Below, piece after piece: positions 43,605 through 55,300 of a stretch of 64,000 bases of DNA. This stretch comes from Porphyra umbilicalis (lineage: Eukaryota; Rhodophyta; Bangiophyceae; Bangiales; Bangiaceae), in NCBI GenBank assembly GCA_002049455.2, contig KV919070.1:1-64000 (forward strand), written 5' to 3'. The notes beneath the pieces are model-generated. The model did no database searches. It saw only the letters and a list, made by a program, of their open reading frames with translations, and had not been told where the DNA came from. The position numbers were made by a program, and so were the translations under genes. Within the stretch, counting starts at the first letter, position 1. The number at the start of each line of letters is the position of its first letter.

Positions 43605-45434
43605 CCCCCTCACAGGCGGTTGTATCACGGATGTCTTCTGGCACCTACTGACCAAAGGAGGCCCTAAACGCTCTACTTAGGTTTGCAAAGTGCTCTGCGA
43701 GGATGTTATAGACACACATAGCTATTCAAGTGGCTCCACAAGCATCGCAGAAGTCAATACGAGCCGAAGACAGATGACGCATGCCCCCCCCCTGCATGCC
43801 ACCCCCCCACCCTGACCTACTCTCCACTCCAGCTACTCCCGCCCGCCCTTACATCACCACAGACCCACCTACTCGCATGCTCTTCGTAGACAGCTTGGAC
43901 GGCATGGAGCCCCTGCCCGCCAACCGACCCCACCGCCGGCCACTGCCGCCGCCGGCCGCCCCCACCGCCAGCCGCCACCACTGGCCGCCCCACCCACAAC
44001 CGAAGGCCGCCGACCATCCTCCTCAACACCCGCCGCCGCCAGCGGCTACCGCTCGCCAGCGTCCCCCCCGCGAGGAACCGCAGACAGGCGCCGACGCTGC
44101 TACACCCCCCCCTGCTAGCTGCCAGCACCCGGTGCCGGCGAGGGCGCCCCGCCGCCAACCACCACCACCCCCAGGCCCACACGCCAGACGCCGCCGGCCA
44201 TCGGCGAGGGGCGCCCATCCCCGCAGCGAAGGGAGTCGGGAGGCAAACGGTGGTGCTAGAAAGAAGAGGAACGGCCGACCGCCGCGCCGGCCGCCCCACC
44301 GGCCGGCCGCCCAACCGGCCGGCCGCTCCACCGGCCGTTCGACCTGCCGACCGCGCCTGCCGCAGGCCGCCGGTCCCGCCGGACGCGCCTGCCATCCGCC
44401 CCGCCGCCGTTTCCCGCCCCCACCGGCAGACGCGTTCACCAGGGCCCGCGCCCGCCGGTGACGGTCCCCACCGTATGCCGCCCGCGCCGCAGGCCGCCCG
44501 TGCCGCCCGCCGGCCCCGCCGCACGCCCCGCCCACTGTCTGCGTGTGCTCCCCCGGGTGCGGTGGGAAGAAAGGGGCAAGATCAGGGCCGGATGGCGGAG
44601 CGAAGGGTGGCGACGGGCGCGGCACAGCGCGGCGTTGTGGGGGGCAGTGCCCGCTGGCACAGCGGCCCCCGCATGGTGCGGGGGGAGCTCAAAGGAATGT
44701 ATGGGGCGGGGGTGCGGGCTAAAGGTAGAGGGCAGGCCAGGGGGGAGGGAACGCACGGGTGGAGGTCACAGCGGGGCGGGTGGCCCGGTACGGCGCGACG
44801 TGGCAAGGGGTGGTGGCCGTGCGTTCCGCCGGCCCCCCCTGGGCGCAAGGTGGCGGCCGAAGAAAGAAGAGCAGGCAGGTGGGACCAGGGGAACTCAGGG
44901 AGAAGAAGAAGAAGATGGGGGTAGGGAGGAAGCGGGGGGGGGGGGGGGGGTCGAAATGGGGGGGGGGGGAGCGGGCTGTCGAGTTGGCGGGTGAAACAGT
45001 CGCGTGGCAGCGGTTACGGCGGATGACAGTGCGGCTCAGACCAGCGCTGTGGTGCTTAAAGGGGGGTCGCACGCAACCGGGCGGATTCGTCGATTTTTGA
45101 CCGCAAGATGTTGCGGATCCCCCCAGCACGACACCATACTCGACGGTTTTCGACCTATGTAACCTCAAATGGCTGCGTCATACGTTTTCCGGAACCCGTC
45201 GGAACTGTCCTTACACCTCCCGAAGCGTCTGCATGCGACTCGATTAGCTTCGGGCATGGCGAGTGACTGCCCACCACGGTCGGCCATGCCCGTCCACTCC
45301 CTGGTACACTCCCTGGTGCCCTACGATGACCCGTCCCGCGACGCCACATCTAGGATCACAGCACCAGAACCGTAACTACTGGTCTACATCAGAGCCTTCC
45401 CCCACTACGCCCCGCAACGCCCATACAGGCTGTA
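43605..45434. other. Low-complexity GC-rich stretch
   Basis: From 43781 to 44990 all frames on both strands are Pro/Arg/Gly/Ala-rich, and several overlap over the whole length, as expected from composition alone. A G-run block lies at 44934-44970. I do not call a gene. Confidence 0.4.
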
Positions 45435-45797
45435 GTGCGCCACTCACTTTGCCACGCGAAGACCCCAACATGCGACGGGCACGTCGTCGCCCACGGCGGG
45501 GGTGCCGTTGTTCACTGCGACGTCCTCCCCGTGCTCGCCCTGTTACGGGAGCCAATCCTCACGCCTGTCCACGTCGATATTGGCACTCAAGCCGTCATCT
45601 GCCAGAACGTCGGCGCCATCAGCGCCCCCACATCTGCGCCTGGTTCAGCCATCAGCGCCCACATAACTGGTGACGTGGGCGTTGTCGTTGGCTCCCAAAC
45701 CGTCAACCGCCACGACGTCGGCGCCATCAGCGCCCAACTCTCCGCACCCGGTACAGGCATCGCTGGCCACTTCACTCTCCGAGGCTGTGGTCAATAG
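45435..45797 (+). CDS. Hypothetical ORF with an internal repeat
   Basis: 121 codons. The last ~75 residues contain two related units, VGAISAPTSAPGSAISAHIT and VGAISAQLSAPGTGIAGHFT, with a ~38-residue offset and preceded by similar VDIGTQAVICQN and VVVGSQTVNRHD. Repetition is kept at the protein level with substitutions, which favours a real but unidentified repeat protein fragment. No domain recognised; ends at TAG 45795-45797. Confidence 0.3.
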   Translation: MRHSLCHAKTPTCDGHVVAHGGGAVVHCDVLPVLALLREPILTPVHVDIGTQAVICQNVGAISAPTSAPGSAISAHITGDVGVVVGSQTVNRHDVGAISAQLSAPGTGIAGHFTLRGCGQ

Positions 45798-47611
45798 TTG
45801 TCAATGAGGGACGCGCCCGTGCTGCCTCTTGGCAGACCCAGCGAAAACGGTCGGATGTCAAAACTCGTCACCGCTGATTTGTCCTAATTAATGCTCTTCA
45901 TTGGCGGATAGAACCTGTGTCGGTACTCTATCATTGGCTGACTGCTGCTATCAGCATCGGCTCGATTGAGAGATATCATTTGCTTTCACTTCGTGGCTCC
46001 ATTCACTTTGGTCGAACACGGCCGCATTGCTGCTTCACCCGCATATTTCTGCGAAACAGACTTGCTTGCGGATGCTCCCGCAGTCGCTGCGGACCTGAGA
46101 ATCGAGCAAAATCGGGCTTACGGGTGACCCCCCTTTAACCACAACAGCGCAGTAGGGGGGGCTGAACTGCTCTGTGGAGCCATTCCGCACGGCATCCCTG
46201 AGATGGGGTTGACCGTGCCTGTGGCAGCCGCGCGCTCTCAGAGATTCTCAGCGCGAGTCCGACGCAAAATATTGCTACGTGTTTGGGATCCTTGGATGCT
46301 ATGGCAGATCCCTAAAACATGGGCCCTGCGCGTATGCGCCCAAACGTGCAGCACGTTTTAGCCCCCTCAGCAGGCCGTTTCTGGCAGGCACGTTTCCCAC
46401 AGCGAGCACGTTTCCTTACAGAAGAAATACTCGCGAGTGCGAATACCGTGTCCGACGCGGTGAGTCACGCGTGGTTGGCGCACTGATCGCTGATTGCGGT
46501 CCCGACTGTGGCCCGCGACGCTAGTCAGGTGGACCTTTTCTGATTAAGGGCCTGCCGGGACTCGTCCCAGGAGAAACGTGCTCCACTTCGTGCAACAGAG
46601 ACCGGCATGGTGGGGATTGGCCACTAATGCAGATCATTAGTCCCCTCTCAGAGCGCCCATGCAGGCAGGTCGTCAGAGTTCGTGGAATTTCGGTGGCCCA
46701 AAGTGGCACACGGCGGCTCGTCCGAGGGGAAACGTGCTCCAGTTCGTGCACGCTCCGACAGGGTGCAAACCATAGGTCCAGCATGCAAATCTTAGCGAAT
46801 GGGGGCTTCATGGGACTTAACCGACCCAGCTGTGCGGCGACGCTGTCCCGCGATCCGGCATGTGGGATTCTGTGAAGTTCTCATTGGACGAAAGCCCGTC
46901 ACGCGGGGTGCCTGGATCCACCGGGGCACTATCGCTGGCCGTCCGATCGCGGTCTCGAGATGAGGGCAGCTCTTGAGGCCCGTGCACATCCGACGTGGTC
47001 GCGATCTCTGTCGGACCCGGGATGCAAATGCGCACCTGGCTCTGTGGACCTCTCCCGACGATTGCCGCCCTTTTTCTCTGCCACCGCAATCTTTTGCGCC
47101 GCGCGCGCACTTGCCGACGGCTGTTCACATGCTACGCTCGTACCCTTCGTTTGTTCTTCGCGCGATGCAGGCAGTGATATAGGGGTAGGGCCGAGCCGCC
47201 GTTGCCCCCACACCTTCCAACCCGGTCGCGATTGCGCTTCGCCGACCTGCAGCGTGCTCCGGCCGACGCCCCACCACCACCCCCCCCCTCGAGAGTGTGC
47301 CGCGCGTCCTCCTTTAGAGGGAGTTTTCTGTCGCTTCTTATTGCCTCTCCCCTCCCCCCGCGCCAGTTTGTACCGTTGTGTCAGGCGCCCTCAGATAGAC
47401 GCGTGCTGTGACAAGTGGGGGTCCCCGTTGCCGGACGACACACATCAGAGCGTCACGAGCGGTTGGCCGGTGCGCGGGAATCGACGCGGCGTGAAGGTCG
47501 TGCGGTCGAATGGTCTTGCAGGTGGGCCGTCCAGCGTGCGCGACGAACGTGAGAAGGGGGGCGGGCGGTCCTGCGGTAGCGACGCCGTCGGGCGGGGGTC
47601 GGTGCGGCGAC
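45798..47611. other. Intergenic stretch
   Basis: A short direct repeat (CTCGTCCCAGGAGAAACGTG / CTCGTCCGAGGGGAAACGTG) lies at 46561-46594 and 46717-46750. No gene identified. Confidence 0.35.
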
Positions 47612-49430
47612 ATGACGGGTAAGTGCCTGCTTTGTGGGTTTGACCTCGGCCGCGACGACAATGGGAACAAGAGGACGAGGTCGCACTCGCAACGGACGTG
47701 CGTCTTCAGGTCGTGGCCCTGCCTTCACGCCCTTCCGGCGGACCACCCCTTCCACAAAGAGGGGGGGTGCTTCACAGCTGATTGTACCCACCTAAAAGAA
47801 TTGCCCGAAATGCAACAAGGACGGCCACCGCGTGAACACGCTGCGGCTGGGCCCGTCGCGGTTCAACATTGACAACAAAGGCACCATCACGCGTCATCGG
47901 GGCGCCCCGGCTCTCACCAAGTCCAATTTTGAGTGACCTCATCCCTTCGAGAGAGACGTGGCCAAGTGGATGCGTGTCCAACACGACGCGAGTTGGACGG
48001 AGTGGAGGGATGGGCAAGAGCTCGCGGCGACGGGGGAAAAGTTGGCCGCCACGGTACACCACATTAGATGGGACGTCGACGCCACCGCCGACGTCATGGA
48101 GGCGAACGGCATTGCGGCCGCGACAATGGTGCCGAGAACCGCTCGCACTTTGAGGCGATTGTCGGCACCATGGAAAATCCAGATGGGACTGCGGTAAGGG
48201 CGGCCGGGGCCTCAGCAACGAGGGGAGCCGCTGCGATATGGCGGGCAAGGGGTGGCGACAGGCGCATTGGACGGGGTCGCAGTGGCCCGGCTGCCGGTTC
48301 CGGTGCGGTTAGGGGTGGTGCGGCTGGCTAGGCGGCCAGAACTTGAGAGGGCGGCCGGCCGATGGACGTGGACTAGATTCAACCGCATTCGTCGTCACCG
48401 TCGTCTGCGGGTCGCCGAGTCCGCAGTCGTGTTGACGCTTGTGTTGCGTAAGCTGGCCGGGGCAGCCGGGGCGCGTCATGATCGACGTCAACGCAGTCTG
48501 GGCGCGGGGCAGGTGTCTCAGGCGGCGCTGCGGGATCAAACCTTGCGACGCGCTCCGCCGTGCTAATGCAGCAACAGCACACGGGCCTTATGCGCGTCCA
48601 TGCGATGCGCGCTGCCGACTGCATCCAGCACCTCCTGGAAACCGGTTCCGGGTCCACTGACGGGTCGGACGTTGGGCCACGTGCCACAGCCTTTGCTGGC
48701 CTGTGTGGCAGAGGCGGGGGGGGTGCGCCGGCTGCGCCCGTTGCCGCTCCTGTTGCCGCAGCGGCGGCTCCGTTACACTTGTCGTGGAAAGAGGGGGAGA
48801 GGACCAAGTATAATAAGGCTGTTGTCTTCGAGTGCCTTGCCATCAGCGGGCTGACGACAGAACAACCAGCACGCAAGGTATTTCGGGGTGCGCTGCGGGA
48901 GCAGGCGGCGGCGTTTCCCCACATCGAGCAGCAGTTTGTAGACGCAGCCAACGATCACTTCCTGATCGGAATGAACATCACCTGCGGCGTTGTGTCCCCA
49001 GCCGACGTGGCGGAGCAGCTCATGTCGCGTCGCCTCACCGTCTCCACAACCAACCTCTTGTCCCTCGTGTCTGTATGGGTGAAGAAGTACGTCGACGAGA
49101 ACGTGGCGGCCTCGCAGGTACTCGGCGTGTCTCTGGGGGGTGAGTCGACGTGGGACGCCGAGCAAGCTGGCTCTACATCTCGCCGCCGAGAGCAGCCGGA
49201 GGGGAGAACGGGCCATCCACCACCCGGTGGTCGCGGTGACACGAGGTCGGCGAGCATCAATGACGTCGACGACGGGGAAGACGGAGAAGAAGAGGATTCT
49301 GGCAATGACGACGATGGAGACTCTGCGGATGAGGAAGAGGCACCAAAGAGAGCGTGGCGAGAGGACGTTGAGGGCCATCCCGAGGGGTGGGTCGGATTGT
49401 GTGTTGTAAAGCCCGGCCGCCACAGTAGAT
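47612..49430 (+). pseudogene. Unidentified gene in several frame segments, Cys/His-rich N-terminus and acidic C-terminus
   Basis: From the ATG at 47612: KCLLCGFDLGRDDNG, then HPFHKEGGCFTADC. The frame shifts near 47795 to NCPKCNKDGHRVNTLRLGPS and FNIDNKGTITRHRGAPALTK, suggesting zinc-binding C-x2-C units. After an in-frame TGA near 47935 the same frame gives KWMRVQHDASWTEWRDGQEL. A later segment (48560 onwards) is a long helical stretch (KYNKAVVFECLAISGLTTEQ, EQLMSRRLTVSTTNLLSLVS) followed by an acidic run (DVDDGEDGEEEDSGNDDDGD). I do not recognise the family. Segments agree in direction and look coding, so this is either a multi-exon gene or a decayed one. Beyond ~49430 the frame to 50233 is low-complexity and probably not coding. 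Confidence 0.45.
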
Positions 49431-50814
49431 TTTCCCGACGCACCCCCTTCAGCCTCCCCACCCCTCTTCCCCCACCCTCCCCCCCCCCCCCCCCCCCTCC
49501 GCGTGCGTGTCTCTCTCAGTTTACACCTTCGCCATTCGGCCGTCGCCACACTCCACGCAAGCAGCAGGGTCGTGCCACCTGCAGCTGCGGCAAGCGCCAC
49601 TGCCGCGAGCCAGGCCGCCCTGCAGCGGTGACAGCACTTGCGCTACGTCCGCCCCGCAAGAGCTCCACTTGTGCCGCGCGAATGCCATGTTGCCATGCCA
49701 CCATCACGCTGCGGCTGTTCTTGCTCTACATCCACCCCGTAAGAGCTCCACCTGCGCCGCGCCACCGACGTGTTGTGGTTTCACCATCCAGCAGCGACCG
49801 CGCTCGCGTTAGCCCCGCGCCACAGCCGTATTGCAAGTCGCCCTCCAGCTGGCACCACGCTTGCGTTACCGCCGCCCGCCAGAGGCACCTCCCTGGCCAC
49901 GACAGTCTCGCCATGCCGCCCTCCACCTGCGACCGCGCTCGTGTTCCCCTCGCCCCCAAGGAGCGCCCGCCGCATCCGCTCCCTCGCGTCGGGCTGCAAA
50001 CGCGCGCCACACTAGCAGACGCTGTCGTCGGTCGTCGGCGCATGTGGCGACAACCGGCGTCGTGTGGCCACCGCCGTGAGCAGTACCCGCGGCCTTCCCC
50101 GGCGCGACTGCCAAGTCGCAGACAGCACAGTCAGCGGCGGGCGCGCGAAGCGACTCGCTCGCGAAACCCCCGCCTCCCAAGACCCCCCCCATCCGCATCG
50201 TCGTGTGGCGTGCGGACACGCGCGCCACAATAGCATGTGGCGTGCGGACACGCGCGCCACAATAGCAGACGCTGTCGTCAGTTGTCGGCGCATGCGGTGA
50301 CGACCGATATCGTGTGACCACCGCCGTGATCAGTACCCGCGGCCTCCCCTGACGGGACTGCCAAGTCGCAGATAGCACAGTACGCGACGGGCGCACAAAG
50401 CCACTTGCTCGGCGGGGCAGGTGAAGTGGGCTAGAAAGACCGCCCATCCGATGCATGCGACGGACGCACAGGCACAGCCGATGCGCACGATGACGTCAGC
50501 GGCGGAGAAGCGACCGCTCTGGCTGGGGCGAACATCGCGTACAGGAGTAGGCGACGGGGACCGGGCTCTTGCGAACTTTGTGGCATGCACGTGCGTGGCG
50601 AGACGAGGCGGGTTGAGAGGAGAGGCGTCGAGGTGGATCAAGGCTCAATTTGTGTCGATCCAGCAACACGCAATGCGTCTGAGACAGCATTTGGGGACCT
50701 TCCCCACAAAAACTCCTTTGTTTAGCCCATGTTGGTGCTATTTCGGAGTGAAACACGGCATCATCTGGAGTGAAATCAATTCTTCTGTTGAACCACTGGG
50801 GATCAGGGGTTGTC
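49431..50814. other. Repeat-rich, gene-free stretch
   Basis: 49560-49830 has diverged repeats of CCCCGCAAGAGCTCCAC and GCCGCGC; 49990-50415 has the tandem repeats listed separately. No gene identified. Confidence 0.4.
50020..50415. repeat. Tandem duplications: ~145-bp units and a 33-bp unit
   Basis: The block from GCTGTCGTCGGTCGTCGGCG to the stretch ending near 50165 is repeated, diverged, at 50271-50415. Between them a TGTGGCGTGCGGACACGCGC... unit of about 33 bp is present twice in a row at 50200-50265. Confidence 0.8.
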
Positions 50815-51010
50815 ATGGATATATCCCCGAGGATTATATCCGTGCATTATATCCGTATCCACTTCGGATACGAGCCGGGCAAGCGTATCCAAACTGCAAT
50901 ATGAGAAAAGGAGGTGAGGATATATCTATCCTGTCCGACATAAATTGCAAGATTATATCGGATCCGTATCCCAGATATTATAGTCAGGATACAGGGATAT
51001 ACAGGATCAG
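50815..51010. repeat. AT-rich ATATCCG patch
   Basis: Words such as GGATATATCC, ATTATATCCG, CGTATCC and CGGATAC repeat through ~195 bases, in sharp contrast to the GC-rich surroundings. It directly precedes copy 3 of the dispersed repeat. Confidence 0.6.
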
Positions 51011-51061
51011 GAGGCTTCCCGCGCCTGCAGAATTCTGGTTAAACACAGTCGACCTCTCTTT

Positions 51062-51758
51062 TTCCCTGGCCTGTAGGACAGGGTGCTCTCAAAGTGTAGT
51101 GATGCACACATATGCTCAGATCAAGGGACTTGCTCTCCGCTTCAGAGGTGGCAGTCTGCATTCGGGATCTGAGAGCGTGTCAGCGTTGGAAGGGTCGCGA
51201 TGACGCTAAAAGCGAATGGAGTTACGCGGCCTCTTGAGGACTGTCCTGCCACAAGATTCACAGGGCCCAGACGGCGCCTGACCCCCTGCCGCACCCCCCA
51301 CCGCCCCGAGTTGCGCGCGGCGACCGCGTGCAGTGACTTCCGGGGTTCGACGCGCCCGCGATGACCCGCGGGTGATCGTGCCTGCGTGCCGGCTTCTGTT
51401 GCGGCGGCACGTCGGCGGCTTCTCACGCCATCTAGCGGCACGGTTAGAGGCGCCCCGTCGCGCGGTGGTCGATCCCATCCGCCCGCCCGTGCGCCTTGTC
51501 GGCCGCGCGCAGGTGCGCTGCGCGGCGGGGTGACGGCCCCGCCCGTAGGCGTTGCACCACGCCGGCGGGCCGCCGCCGCCGCGGCGGCGGCGGCGGCACC
51601 CCTTTCCCCGCCGCACGCCCCCCCCGCCACGGCAACGTGGCTGCACGTGCCGATGTGCGTGCTCGCGGCCATGGAGCCGGCCGGCTCACCCGATGCCTAT
51701 GCGTCGCCGAGCGCGCCACCGCCCTGAAGGCCAGGGTATTGCACGTACGTGCCTGGAG
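51062..51758 (-). repeat. Dispersed ~0.7-kb repeat, copy 3 (inverted)
   Basis: Same boundaries as the copy at 27510-28194 (TTCCCTGGCCT to CCTGGAG) and inverted relative to 12719-13442. It lies between two AT-rich patches. Confidence 0.8.
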
Positions 51759-52059
51759 TCGCGTGCCGACAATCGAAGGATTATTGTCCGAACATTTGGC
51801 AGCAACAAGCCGCGATCCAGCCCGACCCGGGTGGAACCGTTCAATCACGCGACTCGACCCGATTGTGTTGTTGTCAAAATGTAAAACGAGATTCAGAACG
51901 GTCTTTCTGACGACCGTTCACACAAACGGCGGACAACCGCCTCGACGGCGCCCGTTGGGGCGTTGAAATCAAGTGTGGATTTCAAGTCGTACTGACGTCC
52001 ACTTAGCACTCGAATAACGGCTAGATGGCGTTCTTCTTGGGCTCAAATTGAGCTGCCCG

Positions 52060-52250
52060 TCGGACTTGTGGGATTATATTCCGATCCAATAATCGTATCC
52101 GAATACGATTATGAACTACTCAAATATCCGGCTCCGGAGACAGATATCCTGAACCGGATCTCAGCTGATGGAGTTATCCGTTATCAGGTACGAAGGATCG
52201 GCGTGTATCCGTATTCCATTACGGCCCAAATTCCATATCCTGACAACCCC
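52060..52250. repeat. AT-rich ATATCCG patch
   Basis: Words TATTCCGATCC, CGTATCCGAATACG, ATATCCGG and GTGTATCCGTATTCC mark a second patch on the other side of the dispersed repeat. It ends about 80 bases before the E(z)-like gene region. Confidence 0.55.
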
Positions 52251-52329
52251 TGCTGAGGATGTCGTCCGACCCTGGTCCTGCCTGACCTTCCACTGAGGCG
52301 CGCTCCTCGTCAGACTCCCGTGTCTTGCC

Positions 52330-55300
52330 GTGTCTTGTCACCCATCGCCGCACGACGCGGCAATAAAGTGTCCCGCTGTGGACCACCTGCTCGAGTGGCC
52401 CGATGACGGGCCGACCGGCACCGGGCGTGGTGCCCTTTCGGGCGCAGGTTGTGCTGCCGTGTCGGGCGTGGGCGGTGATGCCGTGTCGGGTGCGGGTGGT
52501 GCTGCTTCGTCGGGCGCGGGCGTTGGTGCCTTGTCGGGCGCGGCCTGTGGTGCCGTGTCGGGCGCTGGGGCACCTCTTCAGTCTGGCATCGGTCGGACCG
52601 CCCTCTCTGTGCTCGAATTGACGAAGCAGCACGTTTTCCGGTGCCGCCGCGCAGCGGTGCGGACGGCCATCCGTGTGAACCGAGCAGCAGTTGTGCGTCA
52701 ACTGGCGTTGGCACGGCGCTCGGCCTCAGGCAGTGACACGGCTCCTGTGCTAGCCACTCTCGACGTCGCTGCTATCGATCACATCGATTGCACTCCCCCA
52801 TCGGCTGATTGTTGGGCACAGGCAGCTGTGGCCGTCTGAACGACCCTTGGTCGGGATGAAGATGCCCTCGGCCGCATTTGCGGCGACCGGTGGCGCAATG
52901 GGCGAGTAGGGATTGGGGGGTCGAGTGGGGACCGTGGGCATCTGGAGGTGCCGTCATCATCAACCGCAGAGCTCCACAATGAATGTGGCGACGGTACGTG
53001 GGCGACATGTTCCAGTCTGCCGAAAAAGCGGCGAACGGAGCCGGATGCGGGTCCGGCGTTCCAGTTGGGCGTGCACTGCAGCGGGGGGCTGCAATCGAGT
53101 TCAGCGGCACGGTCATGCGCCCGTAGAACCGACTGGCACGAGGACAGCGGTCGGCTTGAGCGCGCTGGTCCCTTGCATCTACCCGTCGGTGCCGTACGTG
53201 TCACGCGCCTGCCGGCGGTGGAGCGGCTCCCGACGTATACGTTTTACGTACCGGTGCGTCAGTCGTGGCGGCGAGTGGAGATTGCCCCAAGGCACATGTT
53301 TGTACCCCACATGGGGAACCGTGTTGAGAGCTTTGCTGACGCCGCCAGTGCGGTGCTGCCGGACCGATGGGTGGGGCACGACGACAGCGATGGTAGCGAC
53401 GCGTCGGAGGATGGCACAGGTGGCCATCCCGCCGACTAGTTGCATCTATCTCCCAGGACGCGACGTGCCGCAACTCGACGTGGTATCTGGTCTGTCGTGA
53501 AGACGGTTGGCCACGCGGCGGCGGTGGTGGACGCATTGGCCACCCTGCTTGATTCAAATGCAGCTATCGTCAGGCGCACAATTGCTCTCATTGAGAGACG
53601 TTCCCGAGACAACGAGACGGCGCGCGAGAAGCAGGCATCGACCAGAACCCGTCGCGACAGCCTTGAAGAACTCACTGGTGGTGTGAGCCTAGCTCTTGTT
53701 CTCGGCAGCGGAGCGTCCCTCTCCGTGCCCCGAAAACCTTCAAGGACACATCCAGTTGCCGACTCTGCCGGGACCAGGCTTTCGTTCTGCTCAAGTCTTC
53801 CGGTGCTGGGCGCCCCGGCAGTGCATCGCGACCGTGCGTGCCACAACGCCGCTTTCGATGCCCCGGCCGCCGGTGTTGGCCCCTCGAGCCGGACCTGGGC
53901 AGTTCTTCAAGCCGGCGCCGTTGTGACGTCACGTGAGGAGGGGCTCCGTCTCCGCGCGGACGCGTCTTTACTGCGAGAGATGCGCTCGGCGTTGCGGTCG
54001 CCCGGGGTTAGTGCTGTGATAGCGGAAGCGTCCCTAGGCGGGTCTCTTCTCGACGTAGTGGCTCGACGTGTCTCCACCGGAACGCCCATTTCGGTGCCCA
54101 TCGTGCCACCTCGGATGGACACGACCGTTTGTGAACGGGACACGTTCTCTCGACTGCTCTGCCGCTTTTTTCTGCGCTACGCGTGCCGCTTGCATGGTCC
54201 CCCATGCAGGGAGCGATTGCCAAGTACCCCTGGCGTTGTCCTGGTTCATCTTCCACCCAATCCCCACGTGCTTGCCTCCCTCCAGGCGCACGCGAGGACG
54301 TCGGGCGCGAACCATCCCGTCGCGGGGCAGGACGGAAACTTGCCTCCGGCCGGGCAAGGTGCGGCGGTCCGCGCCCAAGTCGATGTCGGTGTCTCGATGC
54401 CCTCTCAGTCGGCAGTGCGTCGCGCGCGACTGGCCGGGGCCATTAACGGGGCCATCGGTGTCGCCGCCAGTGCGTGTCCCTTCTGCACTTTGGATCCCCG
54501 CCGTCATCTGCGTGGAGCCGCTGAGGGGGACGACGGGTGGACGGCCGACGAAGTTGCTTTTCTTAGAGCTGGTTGCGGAATGGTGGGTAAGCGCGACAGT
54601 TGTCGTCTGGCCGCATTCGTACCAGGGCAGACGTGCCGTACTGTGGCGGCCAACATCGTGGCAGTTGGGCTGCCAGAGGAGCGTCGCCGGTTCGTGACGC
54701 CTGCACTTGAAGACGCGCCCGAGACTGACTGTATTTGTCGTAGGACGAGCGCCCAGATGTTGTTGTCCCAAGCTGCTTCTTCCCAACGCCCGCGACAGCA
54801 GGGCGCCACCCTCTTCTTTATTCCGAGTGGCGTCACCGACGACGATGGGCGTGCTGTGGACTATCGACCGTGCTATCATGTCGGCCGTTGCACTACCGAG
54901 GTGTGCAGGTGCGCCCGGGTGAGCATTCCCTGTGAGAAGTACTGTGGGTGCGCTCGGGTGCGGTGGGTGGGAAGCGTGGACAAGGCGAAAGATGCGCAAG
55001 CGTTTTCGGCAGCCTCTGAAGCGGCCGCCGTCTCTCCGACATTGTCGGATGCTACGGCGTCTGCGGTCAGTGGACCACAATTCGTTAACAATGCGGGGCG
55101 GTCAACGGCTGACGGCTCCTGGGCTGGACCTCTTTCGGCCTTCTGTGCATCGCAATCGGGGCCGTCACAGGCGCGTGGGTCGCGCCTCTGCTCGCGGCGT
55201 GTCTGGTGCTCGTGCGTGGCCCCGTCGCGCTGCGATTCGGATGATTGCCCGTGCTTTGCAGTCGACCGGGAGTGCGACCCGGACGCTGGTGGGATGTGCG

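Noticed and set aside
43781-44924. Long Pro/Arg-rich frames on both strands
   Set aside because: Overlapping frames in four phases of comparable length indicate composition, not coding.
49431-50233. Continuation of the 48.56-kb frame to 50233
   Set aside because: After the acidic region the frame enters Pro-rich and then repeat-derived sequence (RSSTCAARMPC-type units) that matches local tandem repeats.
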